64,000 nucleotides of DNA from Gaiellasilicea sp963765705 (GCA_963765705.1 CAVXXJ010000008.1:186001-250000), one strand, 5' to 3'. Shown: positions 44,444-56,002, numbered from the stretch's first letter. A program made the numbers and translations. The notes: generated by a model not told the origin, from the sequence alone.

Positions 44444-45153
44444 GCGAGGGCGGCCCGGTCATCCCCGAGTTCGGGCAAGGGTCCGAATGCGTGCGCGAGA
44501 ACCGCACCTTCTGCTGGGACTGGGTGCAGAACAACTGGGACCCGATCCTCTGGCCGCGGCTCGTCGAGCACGTGCAGTTGACGGCGATCGCCGTTTCGAT
44601 CGGATTCGTGATCGCCTCGGTTGCGGCGATTGCGGCCTACCGGTTCCGCTGGTTCGAGGCGCCGTTCGGCGTTGCCGCGGGGCTCCTGTACACGATCCCG
44701 AGCCTCGCCCTGTTCCAGCTGCTCGTGCCGATCACGGGCCTGACGGTGACGACCGTCGAGATCGCGCTCGTCTCGTACACGCTGCTGATCCTGTTCCGGA
44801 ACATCCTCTCGGGCCTCCGCAGCACTCCTCCGGAGGTGATCGAGGCGGCACGCGGCATGGGACTGACGCCGGCGCAGACGCTGATGCGCGTCGAGTTGCC
44901 GCTCGCGCTGCCCGCCGTCATCGCCGGGATCCGGATCGCGACCGTGACGACGATCAGCCTGGCGACGATCGCGGCGTTCGTGCTCCCGGACGGGCTCGGG
45001 CAGCCGATTCTCGACGGACTGAAGACGTTCTTCAAGACGAAGTTCATCGCCGCGGGCGTGCTGGCGGTCGCTCTCGCGATCGTGGCCGACGCGGGCCTCG
45101 TGCTCGTGCAGCGAGCGCTGACACCGTGGGCGAGAGTGCGGCGGGCCTCGTGA
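44440..45153 (+). CDS. ABC transporter permease, OpuC/ProW type (first)
   Basis: 237 residues with five to six helices and the EAA loop EVIEAARGMGLTPAQTLMRVELPLALPAVIAGIRI. The N terminus has an extra extracytoplasmic segment with two Cys (GSECVRENRTFCWDW). It forms the transmembrane pore with the next permease. GTGA overlap with that gene. Confidence 0.88.
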   Translation: MSEGGPVIPEFGQGSECVRENRTFCWDWVQNNWDPILWPRLVEHVQLTAIAVSIGFVIASVAAIAAYRFRWFEAPFGVAAGLLYTIPSLALFQLLVPITGLTVTTVEIALVSYTLLILFRNILSGLRSTPPEVIEAARGMGLTPAQTLMRVELPLALPAVIAGIRIATVTTISLATIAAFVLPDGLGQPILDGLKTFFKTKFIAAGVLAVALAIVADAGLVLVQRALTPWARVRRAS

Positions 45154-45860
45154 CCGCGCCGCTCGCGAACCTCGGCGTCTTCTCGGATGCGATCGTGTTC
45201 GTGGTCGACAATGCGTCGTTCGTCGCCGACAAGACGGTCGAGCACCTGATCCTTTCCGGTGCGGCGATCGGGGTCTCGGTGCTGATCGCGATCCCGCTGG
45301 GCGTCTGGCTCGGGCATCTACACCGCGGCTCGTTCCTGGCGATCAACGTCGGCAACGTCGGCAGGGCGCTGCCGAGCCTGGCGGTGATCGCGTTCGGCCT
45401 GCCGATCTTCGGGATCTCGTTCACGAACGTGCTCGTCGCGCTCGTCATCCTGGCCGTGCCCCCGATGCTGACGAATGCCTACACCGCCGTGGACGGCATC
45501 GAGCGCGAGGCCGTCGAGGCTGCGCGCGGCATGGGCATGTCCGGCCGGCAGGTGCTGACGCGGGTGGAGTTGCCGCTGGCGATGCCGCTCGTCTTCGCCG
45601 GGATCAGGACCTCCTCGGTGTACGTGATCGCGACGGCGACGATCGCGGCGATCGCCGGCGGGGGCGGCCTCGGCGACATCATCGTCAACCAGGCGAGCTA
45701 CGGCGTCGACGGCGTCATCGGCGCCGCGCTCTGCGTGTGCGTGCTCGCATTCACAGCCGACCTGCTGCTCGCGCTCGTCCAGCGCGCCGTCACGCCGCCG
45801 CCGTTGCGCGGGTCGACGCCCGGTCTCGAGCCCGACCTTGCCCCGCGGGCTGCGGGTTAG
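45150..45860 (+). CDS. ABC transporter permease, OpuC/ProW type (second)
   Basis: 236 residues from GTG 45150. The EAA loop EREAVEAARGMGMSGRQVLTRVELPLAMPLVFAGIR matches that of the first permease, so a heterodimeric channel is expected. About six helices. Followed 38 bp later by the binding-protein gene with its own ribosome-binding site. Confidence 0.88.
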   Translation: MTAPLANLGVFSDAIVFVVDNASFVADKTVEHLILSGAAIGVSVLIAIPLGVWLGHLHRGSFLAINVGNVGRALPSLAVIAFGLPIFGISFTNVLVALVILAVPPMLTNAYTAVDGIEREAVEAARGMGMSGRQVLTRVELPLAMPLVFAGIRTSSVYVIATATIAAIAGGGGLGDIIVNQASYGVDGVIGAALCVCVLAFTADLLLALVQRAVTPPPLRGSTPGLEPDLAPRAAG

Positions 45861-45898
45861 GGTTGCAACACACCGTCAATCCGAAGGAGGAAACGCAG

Positions 45899-46867
45899 AT
45901 GAAGCCCACGTGGCGTCGACTGAGCTGGCTCACCCTGATCCTCTCGGCGCTCGTCCTATCACTCGCGGCATGCGGCGGCGACGACGACGAAGCGACCGCG
46001 ACGACCGAGGCCGCAGCGACGACCGAGGAGGGGACGGGCGCCGACAAGAGCGCTACCACGGTCGTGATCGGCACCAAGAACTTCACCGAGGAGTTCATCC
46101 TCGGCGAGCTCTACAGCCAGGCGCTCGAGGCGAAGGGCTACACCGTCGAGCTGAAGAAGAACATCGGCTCGACCGAGATCATCGACAAGGCCCTGACGTC
46201 CGGTCAGATCAACTTCTATCCCGAGTACACCGGCACCGCGCTGACCGTCGTCCACGGCGCCGAGACCTCCGAGGAGAGCGCCGAGGCGACCTACGACGCG
46301 GCGAAGGCGGCGTACGAGGAGCGCGGCCAGACGCTGCTGGCGATGACGCCGTTCTCGGACTCCGACGCGCTGGCGATGAGGAGCGAGGACGCCGACGGAA
46401 TCGAGGCGATCGGCGACCTGAAGAACTTCAAGGGCGGCGCGTTCAAGCTCGGCGGGCAGCCGGAGTTCAAGACCCGTGCCCAGGGACTGCCGGGCCTGGA
46501 GCAGAACTACGGCCTGAGCGGCATCACCTTCGTGCCCTTCGCCGGCATCTCGCCGTACGAGGCACTCGACCAGAAGACAGTGGACGTCGCCGCGATCTTC
46601 TCGACCGACCCGCCGCTCGCGAGCGGGAAGTACGTCGTGCTCGAGGACACGGAGGCGCAGTTCGGCTTCCAGAACGTCGCGCCGGTCGTCGACCAGGAGG
46701 TCGTCGACGCGCTCGGCGACGAGTTCGCTGAGGTCGTCGACGCTGTCTCCGAGAAGCTGACCGACGAGGCGATCATCGCCATGAACTCGGCCGTGGCGAT
46801 CGACCAGCAGCCCGAGGCTGACGTCGCCGAGCAGTTCCTGCAGGAGAACGGCCTGCTCGACAGCTAG
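45899..46867 (+). CDS. Substrate-binding lipoprotein of the osmolyte (glycine betaine/choline) ABC importer
   Basis: 322 residues. The signal peptide ends in a lipobox (LSLAAC) and the acylated Cys is followed by an acidic Thr/Glu-rich linker. The mature part matches OpuCC/OsmF: VVIGTKNFTEEFILGELY, NIGSTEIIDKAL, INFYPEYTGTALT and DPPLASGKYVVLEDT. Quaternary amines such as glycine betaine, carnitine or choline are the usual ligands. A GAAGGAGG ribosome-binding site precedes ATG 45899. Completes the importer operon. Confidence 0.9.
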   Translation: MKPTWRRLSWLTLILSALVLSLAACGGDDDEATATTEAAATTEEGTGADKSATTVVIGTKNFTEEFILGELYSQALEAKGYTVELKKNIGSTEIIDKALTSGQINFYPEYTGTALTVVHGAETSEESAEATYDAAKAAYEERGQTLLAMTPFSDSDALAMRSEDADGIEAIGDLKNFKGGAFKLGGQPEFKTRAQGLPGLEQNYGLSGITFVPFAGISPYEALDQKTVDVAAIFSTDPPLASGKYVVLEDTEAQFGFQNVAPVVDQEVVDALGDEFAEVVDAVSEKLTDEAIIAMNSAVAIDQQPEADVAEQFLQENGLLDS

Positions 46868-46870
46868 GCG

Positions 46871-47470
46871 CTACGCCGCGACTGCTGCGAGGTCTTTGCC
46901 GGCCTCGTGGCAGTCGCGGCAGCGCGCTTCGTACTGCTCGTTCGCTCCGACGACGATCGTCGCGCCCGAGTACGGAGCGGGCCGGCCGTCGACGAGGCGC
47001 TGCGTCGTCGTCGCCGGGCCGCCACAGCGGTGGCAGACGGCCTGGAGCTTGTCGACGAACTCGGCGTGGGCGAGCAGCTCGGGCATCGGCCCGAACGGAA
47101 GCCGCCGGAAGTCCTGGTCGAGCCCGGCGACGATCACGCGCGCGCCGCCGTCGGCGAGCGCGAGAGCGGCTCCGACGATCTCGCGGTCGAAGAACTGCAC
47201 CTCGTCGATCCCGACCACCTCCATGGCGCGCGCCCGCTCCACGACCTCGGCGACGTCCACGACGGGCACGGCCCGCATGCGAATCCCGGCGTGGCTGACG
47301 ACGTCGGAGGCGTCGTAGCGGTCGTCGATCCGTGGCTTGAAGATGACGGCGCGCTGGCCGGCGATCTCGGCGCGGCGCAGGCGGCGGATCATCTCCTCGC
47401 TCTTGCCGCTGAACATCGGGCCGCAGACGACCTCGAGCCAGCCGCCGCTCTTCGGGGGGATTCGGATCAC
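46871..47470 (-). CDS. tdk: Thymidine kinase
   Basis: 199 residues from GTG 47470. The P-loop is GPMFSGKSEEMIRR, the catalytic region VVGIDEVQFFD, and the zinc site is built from CHRCGG and the C-terminal CRDCHE. The type II (TK1-like) length is normal. It salvages thymidine in the cytoplasm. TAGCAT lies 7 nt before the GTG. The longer upstream frame crosses the promoter region and palindrome site 3. Confidence 0.94.
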   Translation of the reverse strand: MIRIPPKSGGWLEVVCGPMFSGKSEEMIRRLRRAEIAGQRAVIFKPRIDDRYDASDVVSHAGIRMRAVPVVDVAEVVERARAMEVVGIDEVQFFDREIVGAALALADGGARVIVAGLDQDFRRLPFGPMPELLAHAEFVDKLQAVCHRCGGPATTTQRLVDGRPAPYSGATIVVGANEQYEARCRDCHEAGKDLAAVAA

Positions 47471-47477
47471 GCGCGGG

Positions 47478-47483
47478 ATGCTA
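47478..47483 (-). promoter_or_regulatory. -10 element (TAGCAT) for tdk, leaderless
   Basis: TAGCAT on the minus strand lies 7 nt before the GTG at 47470. Confidence 0.5.
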
Positions 47484-47517
47484 GGACACCCGTCGGATGG
47501 GTCGCGAAGTGCCGAAG

Positions 47518-47535
47518 ATAGGCCGAACGGCCCAT
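47518..47535. promoter_or_regulatory. GGCC palindrome, site 3 (ATAGGCCGAACGGCCCAT)
   Basis: Identical to site 1 apart from the two central bases (AA for TT). Its centre is 42.5 bp before the GTG of the 34-residue gene at 47569 and 56.5 bp upstream of the tdk start. Confidence 0.55.
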
Positions 47536-47568
47536 GCGGTTCAGGCGGATCGAGGCGACCCTGCCCCC

Positions 47569-47673
47569 GTGAGCTTCCTCGCCGCACTCCTGCTCGTCCT
47601 GTCGCTCGTGCTCGTCGCGGCGATGGTCTTCGGCGTCGCCGGCCCGCTCACTGCAGCTGCGCGCGACCGATAG
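47569..47673 (+). CDS. Single-helix membrane microprotein (34 residues)
   Basis: GTG start, then SFLAALLLVLSLVLVAAMV, a clean hydrophobic helix, followed by FGVAGPLTAAARDR with a basic end. It lies between palindrome site 3 and the tRNA. The CCCCCGTG context of the start resembles that of the sensor kinase gene (CCCCCCGTG). No family recognised. Could be a regulator of a membrane complex. Confidence 0.5.
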   Translation: MSFLAALLLVLSLVLVAAMVFGVAGPLTAAARDR

Positions 47674-47721
47674 CCCCGCAGCCGCTCGACTCGCAACCCC
47701 TTACCGCCACTAGGATGTTGC

Positions 47722-47727
47722 TACACT
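47722..47727 (+). promoter_or_regulatory. -10 element (TACACT) for the tRNA
   Basis: TACACT lies 12 nt before the first base of the mature tRNA, so the primary transcript has a short 5' leader removed by RNase P. The same hexamer precedes rpsL at 62048. Confidence 0.45.
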
Positions 47728-47739
47728 CGGCGTCCGCGC

Positions 47740-47813
47740 GGCGGCGTAGCTCAGTTGGTTAGAGCAGCGGAATCATAATCCGCGTGTCGCAGGTTCGAGT
47801 CCTGCCGCCGCTA
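47740..47813 (+). tRNA. tRNA with CAU anticodon (probably elongator Met)
   Basis: 74 nt without encoded CCA. Acceptor stem GGCGGCG/CGCCGCT (G1-U72), D arm with AGCTCAGTTGGTTAGAGC, anticodon stem GCGGA/TCCGC around ATCATAA (anticodon CAT), and T arm GCAGG-TTCGAGT-CCTGC. The pattern fits elongator tRNA-Met. tRNA-Ile2, whose C34 becomes lysidine, also reads CAT and cannot be ruled out. It lies just ahead of rpmG. Confidence 0.9.
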
Positions 47814-47860
47814 CTCCTCACCCAGTCTTTTCCAACCGAAACCGAGAGAACACGATCTAG

Positions 47861-48022
47861 ATGGCAGCCGGAGTTCGAGTCGCGATCACGCTCGCCTGCA
47901 CCGAGTGCAAGCGGCGCAACTATCAGACGAACAAGTCGAAGCGGAACACGCCCGACCGCGTCGAGTTCAAGAAGTACTGCCGCTGGTGCGGGAGCCACAC
48001 GGTGCACCGGGAGACGCGCTAG
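47861..48022 (+). CDS. rpmG: 50S ribosomal protein L33
   Basis: A 53-residue zinc-type L33: MAAGVRVAITLACTECKRRNY, TNKSKRNT, and YCRWCGSHTVHRETR, with the CxxC...CxxC pairs of the C+ form. Its TAG shares the G with the GTG of secE. No strong ribosome-binding site; it may be translated from the tRNA co-transcript. The C+ form suggests zinc-replete growth. Confidence 0.95.
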   Translation: MAAGVRVAITLACTECKRRNYQTNKSKRNTPDRVEFKKYCRWCGSHTVHRETR

Positions 48023-48372
48023 TGGCGCGCGAGACCCGCAGGCAGCGTCGCGACCAGCGCAAGAAGGCCTCGAACGGGAAGCCCGCCGCCGAAGCGAAGG
48101 CCGCGCCGCAGCGCGCGCGCGCCCGGCAGGCGCCGGTTCGGCCCGGCCTGCAGCCCGCCTCGACTCAGACCGGCCGCCGCGAGCCGCGCGAGCGCGGTCG
48201 CTTCGTCAAGGAGTCCTGGGGCGAGCTGAAGAAGGTCGAGTGGCCGAGCCGCGCCCAGGTGATCCAGGGCACGATCGTCGTCATCATCGCGTGCATTATC
48301 GTCGGCACCTTCCTCTACGCAGCCGACCAGACCTTCAAGCCCTTCGTCCGCAACGTTCTGCTCGGTCAATAG
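48022..48372 (+). CDS. secE: Preprotein translocase subunit SecE
   Basis: 116 residues: a basic, disordered N-terminal extension (~60 residues), then the SecE core RFVKESWGELKKVEWPSRAQVIQGTIVVIIACIIVGTFLYAADQTFK with one membrane helix. It stabilises SecY in the membrane. Position between rpmG and nusG is the standard one. Confidence 0.94.
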   Translation: MARETRRQRRDQRKKASNGKPAAEAKAAPQRARARQAPVRPGLQPASTQTGRREPRERGRFVKESWGELKKVEWPSRAQVIQGTIVVIIACIIVGTFLYAADQTFKPFVRNVLLGQ

Positions 48373-48389
48373 GAAAGAGTGAGATAGCG

Positions 48390-48923
48390 ATGTTCCGCTG
48401 GTACGTCATCAACACCTACTCCGGGCACGAGAACAAGGTGAAAGCCAATCTCGAGCACCGCATCGTCTCGATGAACCAGGCGCCGCGGTTCCGCCGCGTC
48501 GTCGTCCCGACCGAGCAGGTGATCGAGACGAAGGACGGCCAGAAGGTGCAGATCGAGAAGCGCGTGCTGCCCGGCTACGTGCTCGTGAACATGGACCTGA
48601 ACGACGAGGCGTGGTCGGTCGTGAAGAACACGCCCGGCGTCACCGGCTTCGTCGGCGCCGGCGCAAAGCCCGTGCCGCTGGCGCAGGGCGAGGTCGACCG
48701 GATCCTGCACACCGGCGCCGCCGCCTCGGGCGCCGCGCTGCGCTCGCAGGTCGAGTTCACACTCGGCGAGTCGGTGAAGGTAACCTCCGGCCCGCTGTCG
48801 GACTTCGACGGCGAGATCGTCGACGTGAACGCCGACCAGCAGAAGCTGAAGGTGCTCGTCGACATCTTCGAGCGCCAGGTGCCGGTGGAGCTCGGATTCG
48901 ACCAAGTAAAAAAACTGGACTAG
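48390..48923 (+). CDS. nusG: Transcription termination/antitermination protein NusG
   Basis: 177 residues: NGN domain from MFRWYVINTYSGHENKVKANLEHRI to about 120, then a KOW domain (FTLGESVKVTSGPLSDFDGEIVDVNADQQKLKVLVDIFERQVPVELGFDQV). It binds RNA polymerase and links it to Rho or the ribosome. It lacks the domain insert seen in some actinobacterial NusG. Confidence 0.95.
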   Translation: MFRWYVINTYSGHENKVKANLEHRIVSMNQAPRFRRVVVPTEQVIETKDGQKVQIEKRVLPGYVLVNMDLNDEAWSVVKNTPGVTGFVGAGAKPVPLAQGEVDRILHTGAAASGAALRSQVEFTLGESVKVTSGPLSDFDGEIVDVNADQQKLKVLVDIFERQVPVELGFDQVKKLD

Positions 48924-48949
48924 CCAAGATGCTGGACTGAGGTAGGTAG

Positions 48950-49375
48950 ATGGCGAAGAAAGTTCTGACGATGATCAAGCTGCAGATCCCGGGCGGGCAG
49001 GCGAACCCTGCGCCGCCGGTCGGGCCCGCGCTCGGTCAGCACGGCGTCAACATCATGGAGTTCTGCAAGGCGTTCAACGCGCAGACCGCGCAGGAGAACG
49101 GCCGCATCACGCCGGTCGAGATCACGGTCTACGAGGATCGCTCCTTCACGTTCATCACGAAGACGCCGCCGGCGGCGGTGCTGATCAAGGAGGCGCTCAA
49201 CCTCGAGAAGGGCTCGGCGGAGCCGAACCGGAACAAGGTCGGCCGGATCTCGAAAGCGCAGCTCCGCTCGATCGCCGAGATCAAGCTCGTCGATCTGAAC
49301 GCACGCGACCTCGACCAGGCGATGCTCGTGATCGCCGGGACGGCCCGGAGCATGGGCGTGGACGTGGAGCGATGA
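48950..49375 (+). CDS. rplK: 50S ribosomal protein L11
   Basis: 141 residues with KLQIPGGQANPAPPVGPALGQHGVNIMEFCKAFNAQT, the proline-rich switch and rRNA-binding C domain. It forms the GTPase-associated centre of the ribosome. ATGA overlap with rplA. Confidence 0.96.
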   Translation: MAKKVLTMIKLQIPGGQANPAPPVGPALGQHGVNIMEFCKAFNAQTAQENGRITPVEITVYEDRSFTFITKTPPAAVLIKEALNLEKGSAEPNRNKVGRISKAQLRSIAEIKLVDLNARDLDQAMLVIAGTARSMGVDVER

Positions 49376-50106
49376 CCACCAAGCACGGGAAGCGCTACGA
49401 CGAGGCGCGCAAGGCGATCGACCGCGAGCAGCTGTACCCGCCCGCCGAGGCGATCAAGCTGCTGAAGGGCCTCCCGGACGCGAAGTTCGACGAGACCGTC
49501 GAGGCGCACTTCCGCCTCGGTCTGAACGTGCGCCACGCCGACCAGCAGCTGCGCGGCACCCTGATGCTCCCGCACGGCACCGGCAAGAGCGTGCGCGTCG
49601 CCGTCTTCGCCGAGGGCGACAAGGCGCGCGAGGCCGAGGAGGCGGGCGCGGACGTCGTCGGCGCAGCCGACCTGGCCGCGAAGATCGAGGGCGGCTTCAC
49701 CGATTTCGACGTCGCGATCGCGACGCCCGACCAGATGGGGAACGTCGGCAAGCTCGGCCGCGTGCTCGGCCCGCGGGGCCTGATGCCGAACCCGAAGACC
49801 GGCACGGTCACCTTCGACGTCGCCAAGGCCGTCACCGACGCGAAGGGCGGCAAGCTCGAGTACCGCACCGACCGCGGCGCGAACGTGCACGTCTCGATCG
49901 GCAAGAAGAGCTTCGGCGAGAAGAACCTGCTCGAGAACTACGCGGCGCTGATCGAGGAGATCGTCCGCGCGAAGCCGGCTTCCGCCAAGGGCCGCTACAT
50001 CCACCAGATCACGCTCACGACGACCATGGGCCCCGGCCTCCGGGTCGACCCGTCCCGGGTCCGTGGGATCGTCGAGGAGCTCGAACAGGAGGCCGTTCCG
50101 GCCTAG
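49372..50106 (+). CDS. rplA: 50S ribosomal protein L1
   Basis: 244 residues with the L1 two-domain plan and signature (MGNVGKLGRVLGPRGLMPNPKTGT). It binds the L1 stalk of 23S rRNA and often represses its own operon. Followed by a 145-nt leader ahead of rplJ. Confidence 0.96.
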   Translation: MTTKHGKRYDEARKAIDREQLYPPAEAIKLLKGLPDAKFDETVEAHFRLGLNVRHADQQLRGTLMLPHGTGKSVRVAVFAEGDKAREAEEAGADVVGAADLAAKIEGGFTDFDVAIATPDQMGNVGKLGRVLGPRGLMPNPKTGTVTFDVAKAVTDAKGGKLEYRTDRGANVHVSIGKKSFGEKNLLENYAALIEEIVRAKPASAKGRYIHQITLTTTMGPGLRVDPSRVRGIVEELEQEAVPA

Positions 50107-50251
50107 GTTTCCGTCCACAGCCCGTCGCCGAAGAAAGGAAGCAGCCAGCACCACTGGCAGAGGTCTTCCCGAGGTGGCGCTTTGGAAGGTGTTTTCGCCT
50201 CTCCCGAGCCCGCCTCCGTGCGGGCTCGATCGTTTCAAGGAGGTGAGAGAG
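50107..50251 (+). ncRNA. Ribosomal protein L10 leader
   Basis: The 145 nt before rplJ contain AAGGAAGCAGCCAGCACCACTGGCAGAGG and a GC-rich arm (GAGCCCGC/GCGGGCTC at 50206-50227, loop of 6 nt), ending in AAGGAGGTGAGAGAG before the ATG. Position and kinked-stem content match the L10(L12)4 autoregulatory leader found ahead of rplJL. Excess L10-L7/L12 would bind it and block translation. Confidence 0.65.
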
Positions 50252-50998
50252 ATGCTGAAGAGTGAGAAGGAGCGAGTCGTCGCGGAGCTGACCGAGAAGC
50301 TGCGGACGTCGGAGACGTTGATCGTCGCCGACTACCGCGGGCTCACGAACGCCGAGATCGACGGTCTGCGCTCGAAGCTGCTCGAGCACGGCGCCCGCTT
50401 CGCGGTCGTCAAGAACACGCTCACCCGCCGCGCGGCCGAGGCCGCGGGAGCGGATGCGCTGCTGGCGCTGCTCGACGGCCCGTCGGCGATCGCGTTCGTC
50501 GAGTCCGGCGGCGATTCCGTCGCGGTCGCGAAGGCGCTTCGCGACGCGGCGACGAGCACGAAGGTGCTCGCGATCCGCGGTGGCGTGCTCGAGGGCAAGT
50601 CGCTGACGGCGGAAGAGGTCGACACCCTGTCCAAGCTGCCGCCCGTCGACGTCATCCGGGCACAGCTCGTGGGGGTGATCGTCTCGCCGCTCACGACCGT
50701 CGTCGGGCTGTTCACGGCGCCGATCCGCGACCTCGTGGGCCTGATCGACGCCCGAATCGAGCAGCTCAAGGAGCAGGGCGACACGTCCGAGGCCGACGCG
50801 GCCCCGGTCGCGGAAGCCGCTCCGGCCGCAGAGGCCGAGGAGGCTCCGGCAGCCGAGGAGGCTCCGGCAGCCGAGGAAGCTCCGGCAGAGGAGCCGGCCG
50901 CCGAGGCCGAGCCGAGGCGAAGCCGTTTCGGAGCCAGAGGCGGCCGCGGACGAGACGCCGCCCGAGACCGAAGAAGAGACCGTTGCAGAAACCACTGA
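50252..50998 (+). CDS. rplJ: 50S ribosomal protein L10, with C-terminal tail in doubtful reading frame
   Basis: The 248-residue reading begins MLKSEKERVVAELTEKLRTSETLIVADYRGLT and is normal to about residue 175. An Ala/Glu-rich tail follows, but after AAEAEP it switches abruptly to a basic RRSRFGARGGRGRD segment and stops at 50998. The +1 frame from 50919 reads acidic (EAVSEPEAAADETPPETEEET), and the next frame from about 51019 reads HDSQPEATDEEEQE with a stop at 51058-51060 that overlaps the rplL ATG. The tail is thus probably split by two indels; the protein core is intact. L10 anchors L7/L12 on the ribosome. Confidence 0.9.
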   Translation: MLKSEKERVVAELTEKLRTSETLIVADYRGLTNAEIDGLRSKLLEHGARFAVVKNTLTRRAAEAAGADALLALLDGPSAIAFVESGGDSVAVAKALRDAATSTKVLAIRGGVLEGKSLTAEEVDTLSKLPPVDVIRAQLVGVIVSPLTTVVGLFTAPIRDLVGLIDARIEQLKEQGDTSEADAAPVAEAAPAAEAEEAPAAEEAPAAEEAPAEEPAAEAEPRRSRFGARGGRGRDAARDRRRDRCRNH

Positions 50999-51059
50999 AG
51001 AGACCACTGACAGGACACGACTCGCAGCCAGAGGCTACGGACGAGGAGGAGCAGGAGTA

Positions 51060-51446
51060 ATGGCAACGGATACCGCGAAGGTGCTCGAGACGCTCGGCAA
51101 GATGACCGTGCTCGAGCTCGTCGAGCTGAAGAACGCGATCGAGGAGGAGTGGGGCGTCACCGCCGCCGCTCCGATGGCCGCCGCGGCGCCCGCAGCAGCG
51201 GGTGGCGGCGACGGCGGCGCGCCGGCCGAGGAGAAGTCCTCGTTCGACGTCGTGATCACGTCGGCCGGCGAGAAGAAGATCCAGGTGATCAAGGTCGTCC
51301 GTGCCGTCACCGGCCTCGGCCTCAAGGAGGCCAAGGACCTCGTCGACGGCGCCCCGGGCACCGTCAAGGAGGGCGTGAACCAGGAGGAGGCCGACTCGAT
51401 CAAGGCGCAGCTGGAAGAGGCCGGCGCCGGCGTCGAGCTCAAGTAA
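51060..51446 (+). CDS. rplL: 50S ribosomal protein L7/L12
   Basis: 128 residues: N-terminal dimer domain (VLETLGKMTVLELVELKNAIEEEWG), Ala/Gly hinge, and the factor-binding C domain (KIQVIKVVRAVTGLGLKEAKDLVDGAP). It recruits translation factors. The start codon overlaps a TAA at 51058-51060. It ends before a strong hairpin terminator. Confidence 0.96.
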   Translation: MATDTAKVLETLGKMTVLELVELKNAIEEEWGVTAAAPMAAAAPAAAGGGDGGAPAEEKSSFDVVITSAGEKKIQVIKVVRAVTGLGLKEAKDLVDGAPGTVKEGVNQEEADSIKAQLEEAGAGVELK

Positions 51447-51475
51447 CGCAGCTCGTCAGCACCACTGGAAGTCAC

Positions 51476-51504
51476 ACCGAGGGCGCCGCGACGGCGCCCT
51501 CGGT
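51476..51504 (+). terminator. Terminator of the rplKAJL operon
   Basis: A perfect 12-bp stem ACCGAGGGCGCC/GGCGCCCTCGGT with loop GCGAC, 30 nt after rplL. No U tract, as in the other terminators here. Confidence 0.8.
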
Positions 51505-51509
51505 CGTTG

Positions 51510-51541
51510 CCAGATGTCCCTCGATCGGGACGCACTTCTGG
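51510..51541 (+). other. Hairpin and possible leader before the secreted-protein gene
   Basis: CCAGA pairs with TCTGG around an inner GTCCC-TCGATC-GGGAC hairpin (51516-51531). It may be a 5' leader element of the 51594 gene or a second terminator arm. Confidence 0.35.
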
Positions 51542-51556
51542 CCGTTTCCTGCCGAT

Positions 51557-51582
51557 AACGGAACCGCTACCCCTATTTGCGG
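51557..51582 (+). repeat. Upstream element, copy B (AACGG-AACCGC...ATTTGCGG)
   Basis: Matches copy A at 4575. Here the last bases merge with the ribosome-binding site (GCGGAGG) 12 nt before the ATG at 51594. Confidence 0.45.
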
Positions 51583-51593
51583 AGGTCGACCCG

Positions 51594-52092
51594 ATGCGTT
51601 TCAAGATTGCTCTCGCCACCACCATCCTCGCCGGCGCGTTCGCCTCGACTGCGCTGGCCGAAGGCCGTCGTCCAGCGATGCCGGCCCCGATCGAGCCCGG
51701 GAGGACGGCGCCGACGCCGAACCCCGGTCAGGAGGCACGCGACAAGGCCAAGGCCGACCGGCAGGCTGCCGATCGAAGCCGCGAAGGCCGCGCGCGAGAC
51801 CGCCAGGGCGGAGCTGAAGGCTGCGGTCGAGAAGATCCGCGCCACCGTCGCGTCCGAGCTGGCGAAGGTCAACAAGGATGCACGGATCGCCCACCGTAAG
51901 GTCAAGGCGGAGCTCAAGGCCGCGTGCAAGGCCGCGAAGGCGACAGGCCCCGAGGCAGCGGCGCGCGCCGCGTGCAAGGCAGCGCACACAGCGGCGAAGG
52001 CGGCGCAAGAGCAGATCAGGGCGGACGCCATGGCTGCGCGCAAGGAGATCCTCGCCAGGGCGAAAGCGGCGCTCGAAGCGGCACGGCCGTAA
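51594..52092 (+). pseudogene. Small secreted Ala/Lys-rich coiled-coil protein, frameshifted near 51774
   Basis: ATG 51594 with GGAGG upstream and a signal peptide (MRFKIALATTILAGAFASTALA). The frame reads to KADRQAAD, then turns into an Arg-rich sequence. From 51775 the +1 frame continues as EAAKAARETARAELKAAVEKI and stays helical, Ala/Lys-rich with Cys pairs (ACKAAKATG, AACKAAH), to the stop at 52092. One inserted base (a C near 51774) or loss of two explains it. Repaired length is about 165 residues. The role is unknown; helical secreted proteins of this type may bind cell wall or metals. Confidence 0.7.
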
Positions 52093-52133
52093 CCACGATC
52101 AACCCGTCGCCGTTTGAAGCGACAGGGGTCACC

Positions 52134-52161
52134 ACTGAGGGCGCCGAGAGGCGCCCTCAGT
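52134..52161 (+). terminator. Terminator before rpoB
   Basis: Perfect 12-bp stem ACTGAGGGCGCC/GGCGCCCTCAGT with a GAGA loop, 42 nt after the secreted-protein gene. It shares its GAGGGCGCC core with the terminator at 51476. Confidence 0.8.
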
Positions 52162-52164
52162 CAT

Positions 52165-52194
52165 TTGCGCGTCTTTGACGCGGATCTGTATACT
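52165..52194 (+). promoter_or_regulatory. rpoBC promoter
   Basis: TTGCGC (52165-52170) and TATACT (52189-52194) are spaced 18 bp, the best sigma-70-like promoter in the window. It would give a ~148-nt leader containing AAGGGAGG before the TTG start. Confidence 0.65.
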
Positions 52195-52348
52195 TCGACC
52201 CCAGTATTCGGCCTCCGCCGCAGCTCTTGCTTGCGGTGAGGGGCCTGTCTGCGCTACTCTTCTGGGTTGCGCTGACGACGTCCCGCCAGTACCGCATCTG
52301 CCCACTGAAACTCTTTTCGCCCGTAGCCATAAGGGAGGCTGTTACCAC

Positions 52349-56002
<3,654 letters not shown>

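Noticed and set aside
52175..52194. TTGACG at 52175 as -35 of the rpoBC promoter
   Set aside because: It is only 8 bp from the TATACT -10. TTGCGC at 52165 has an 18-bp spacer and was preferred.
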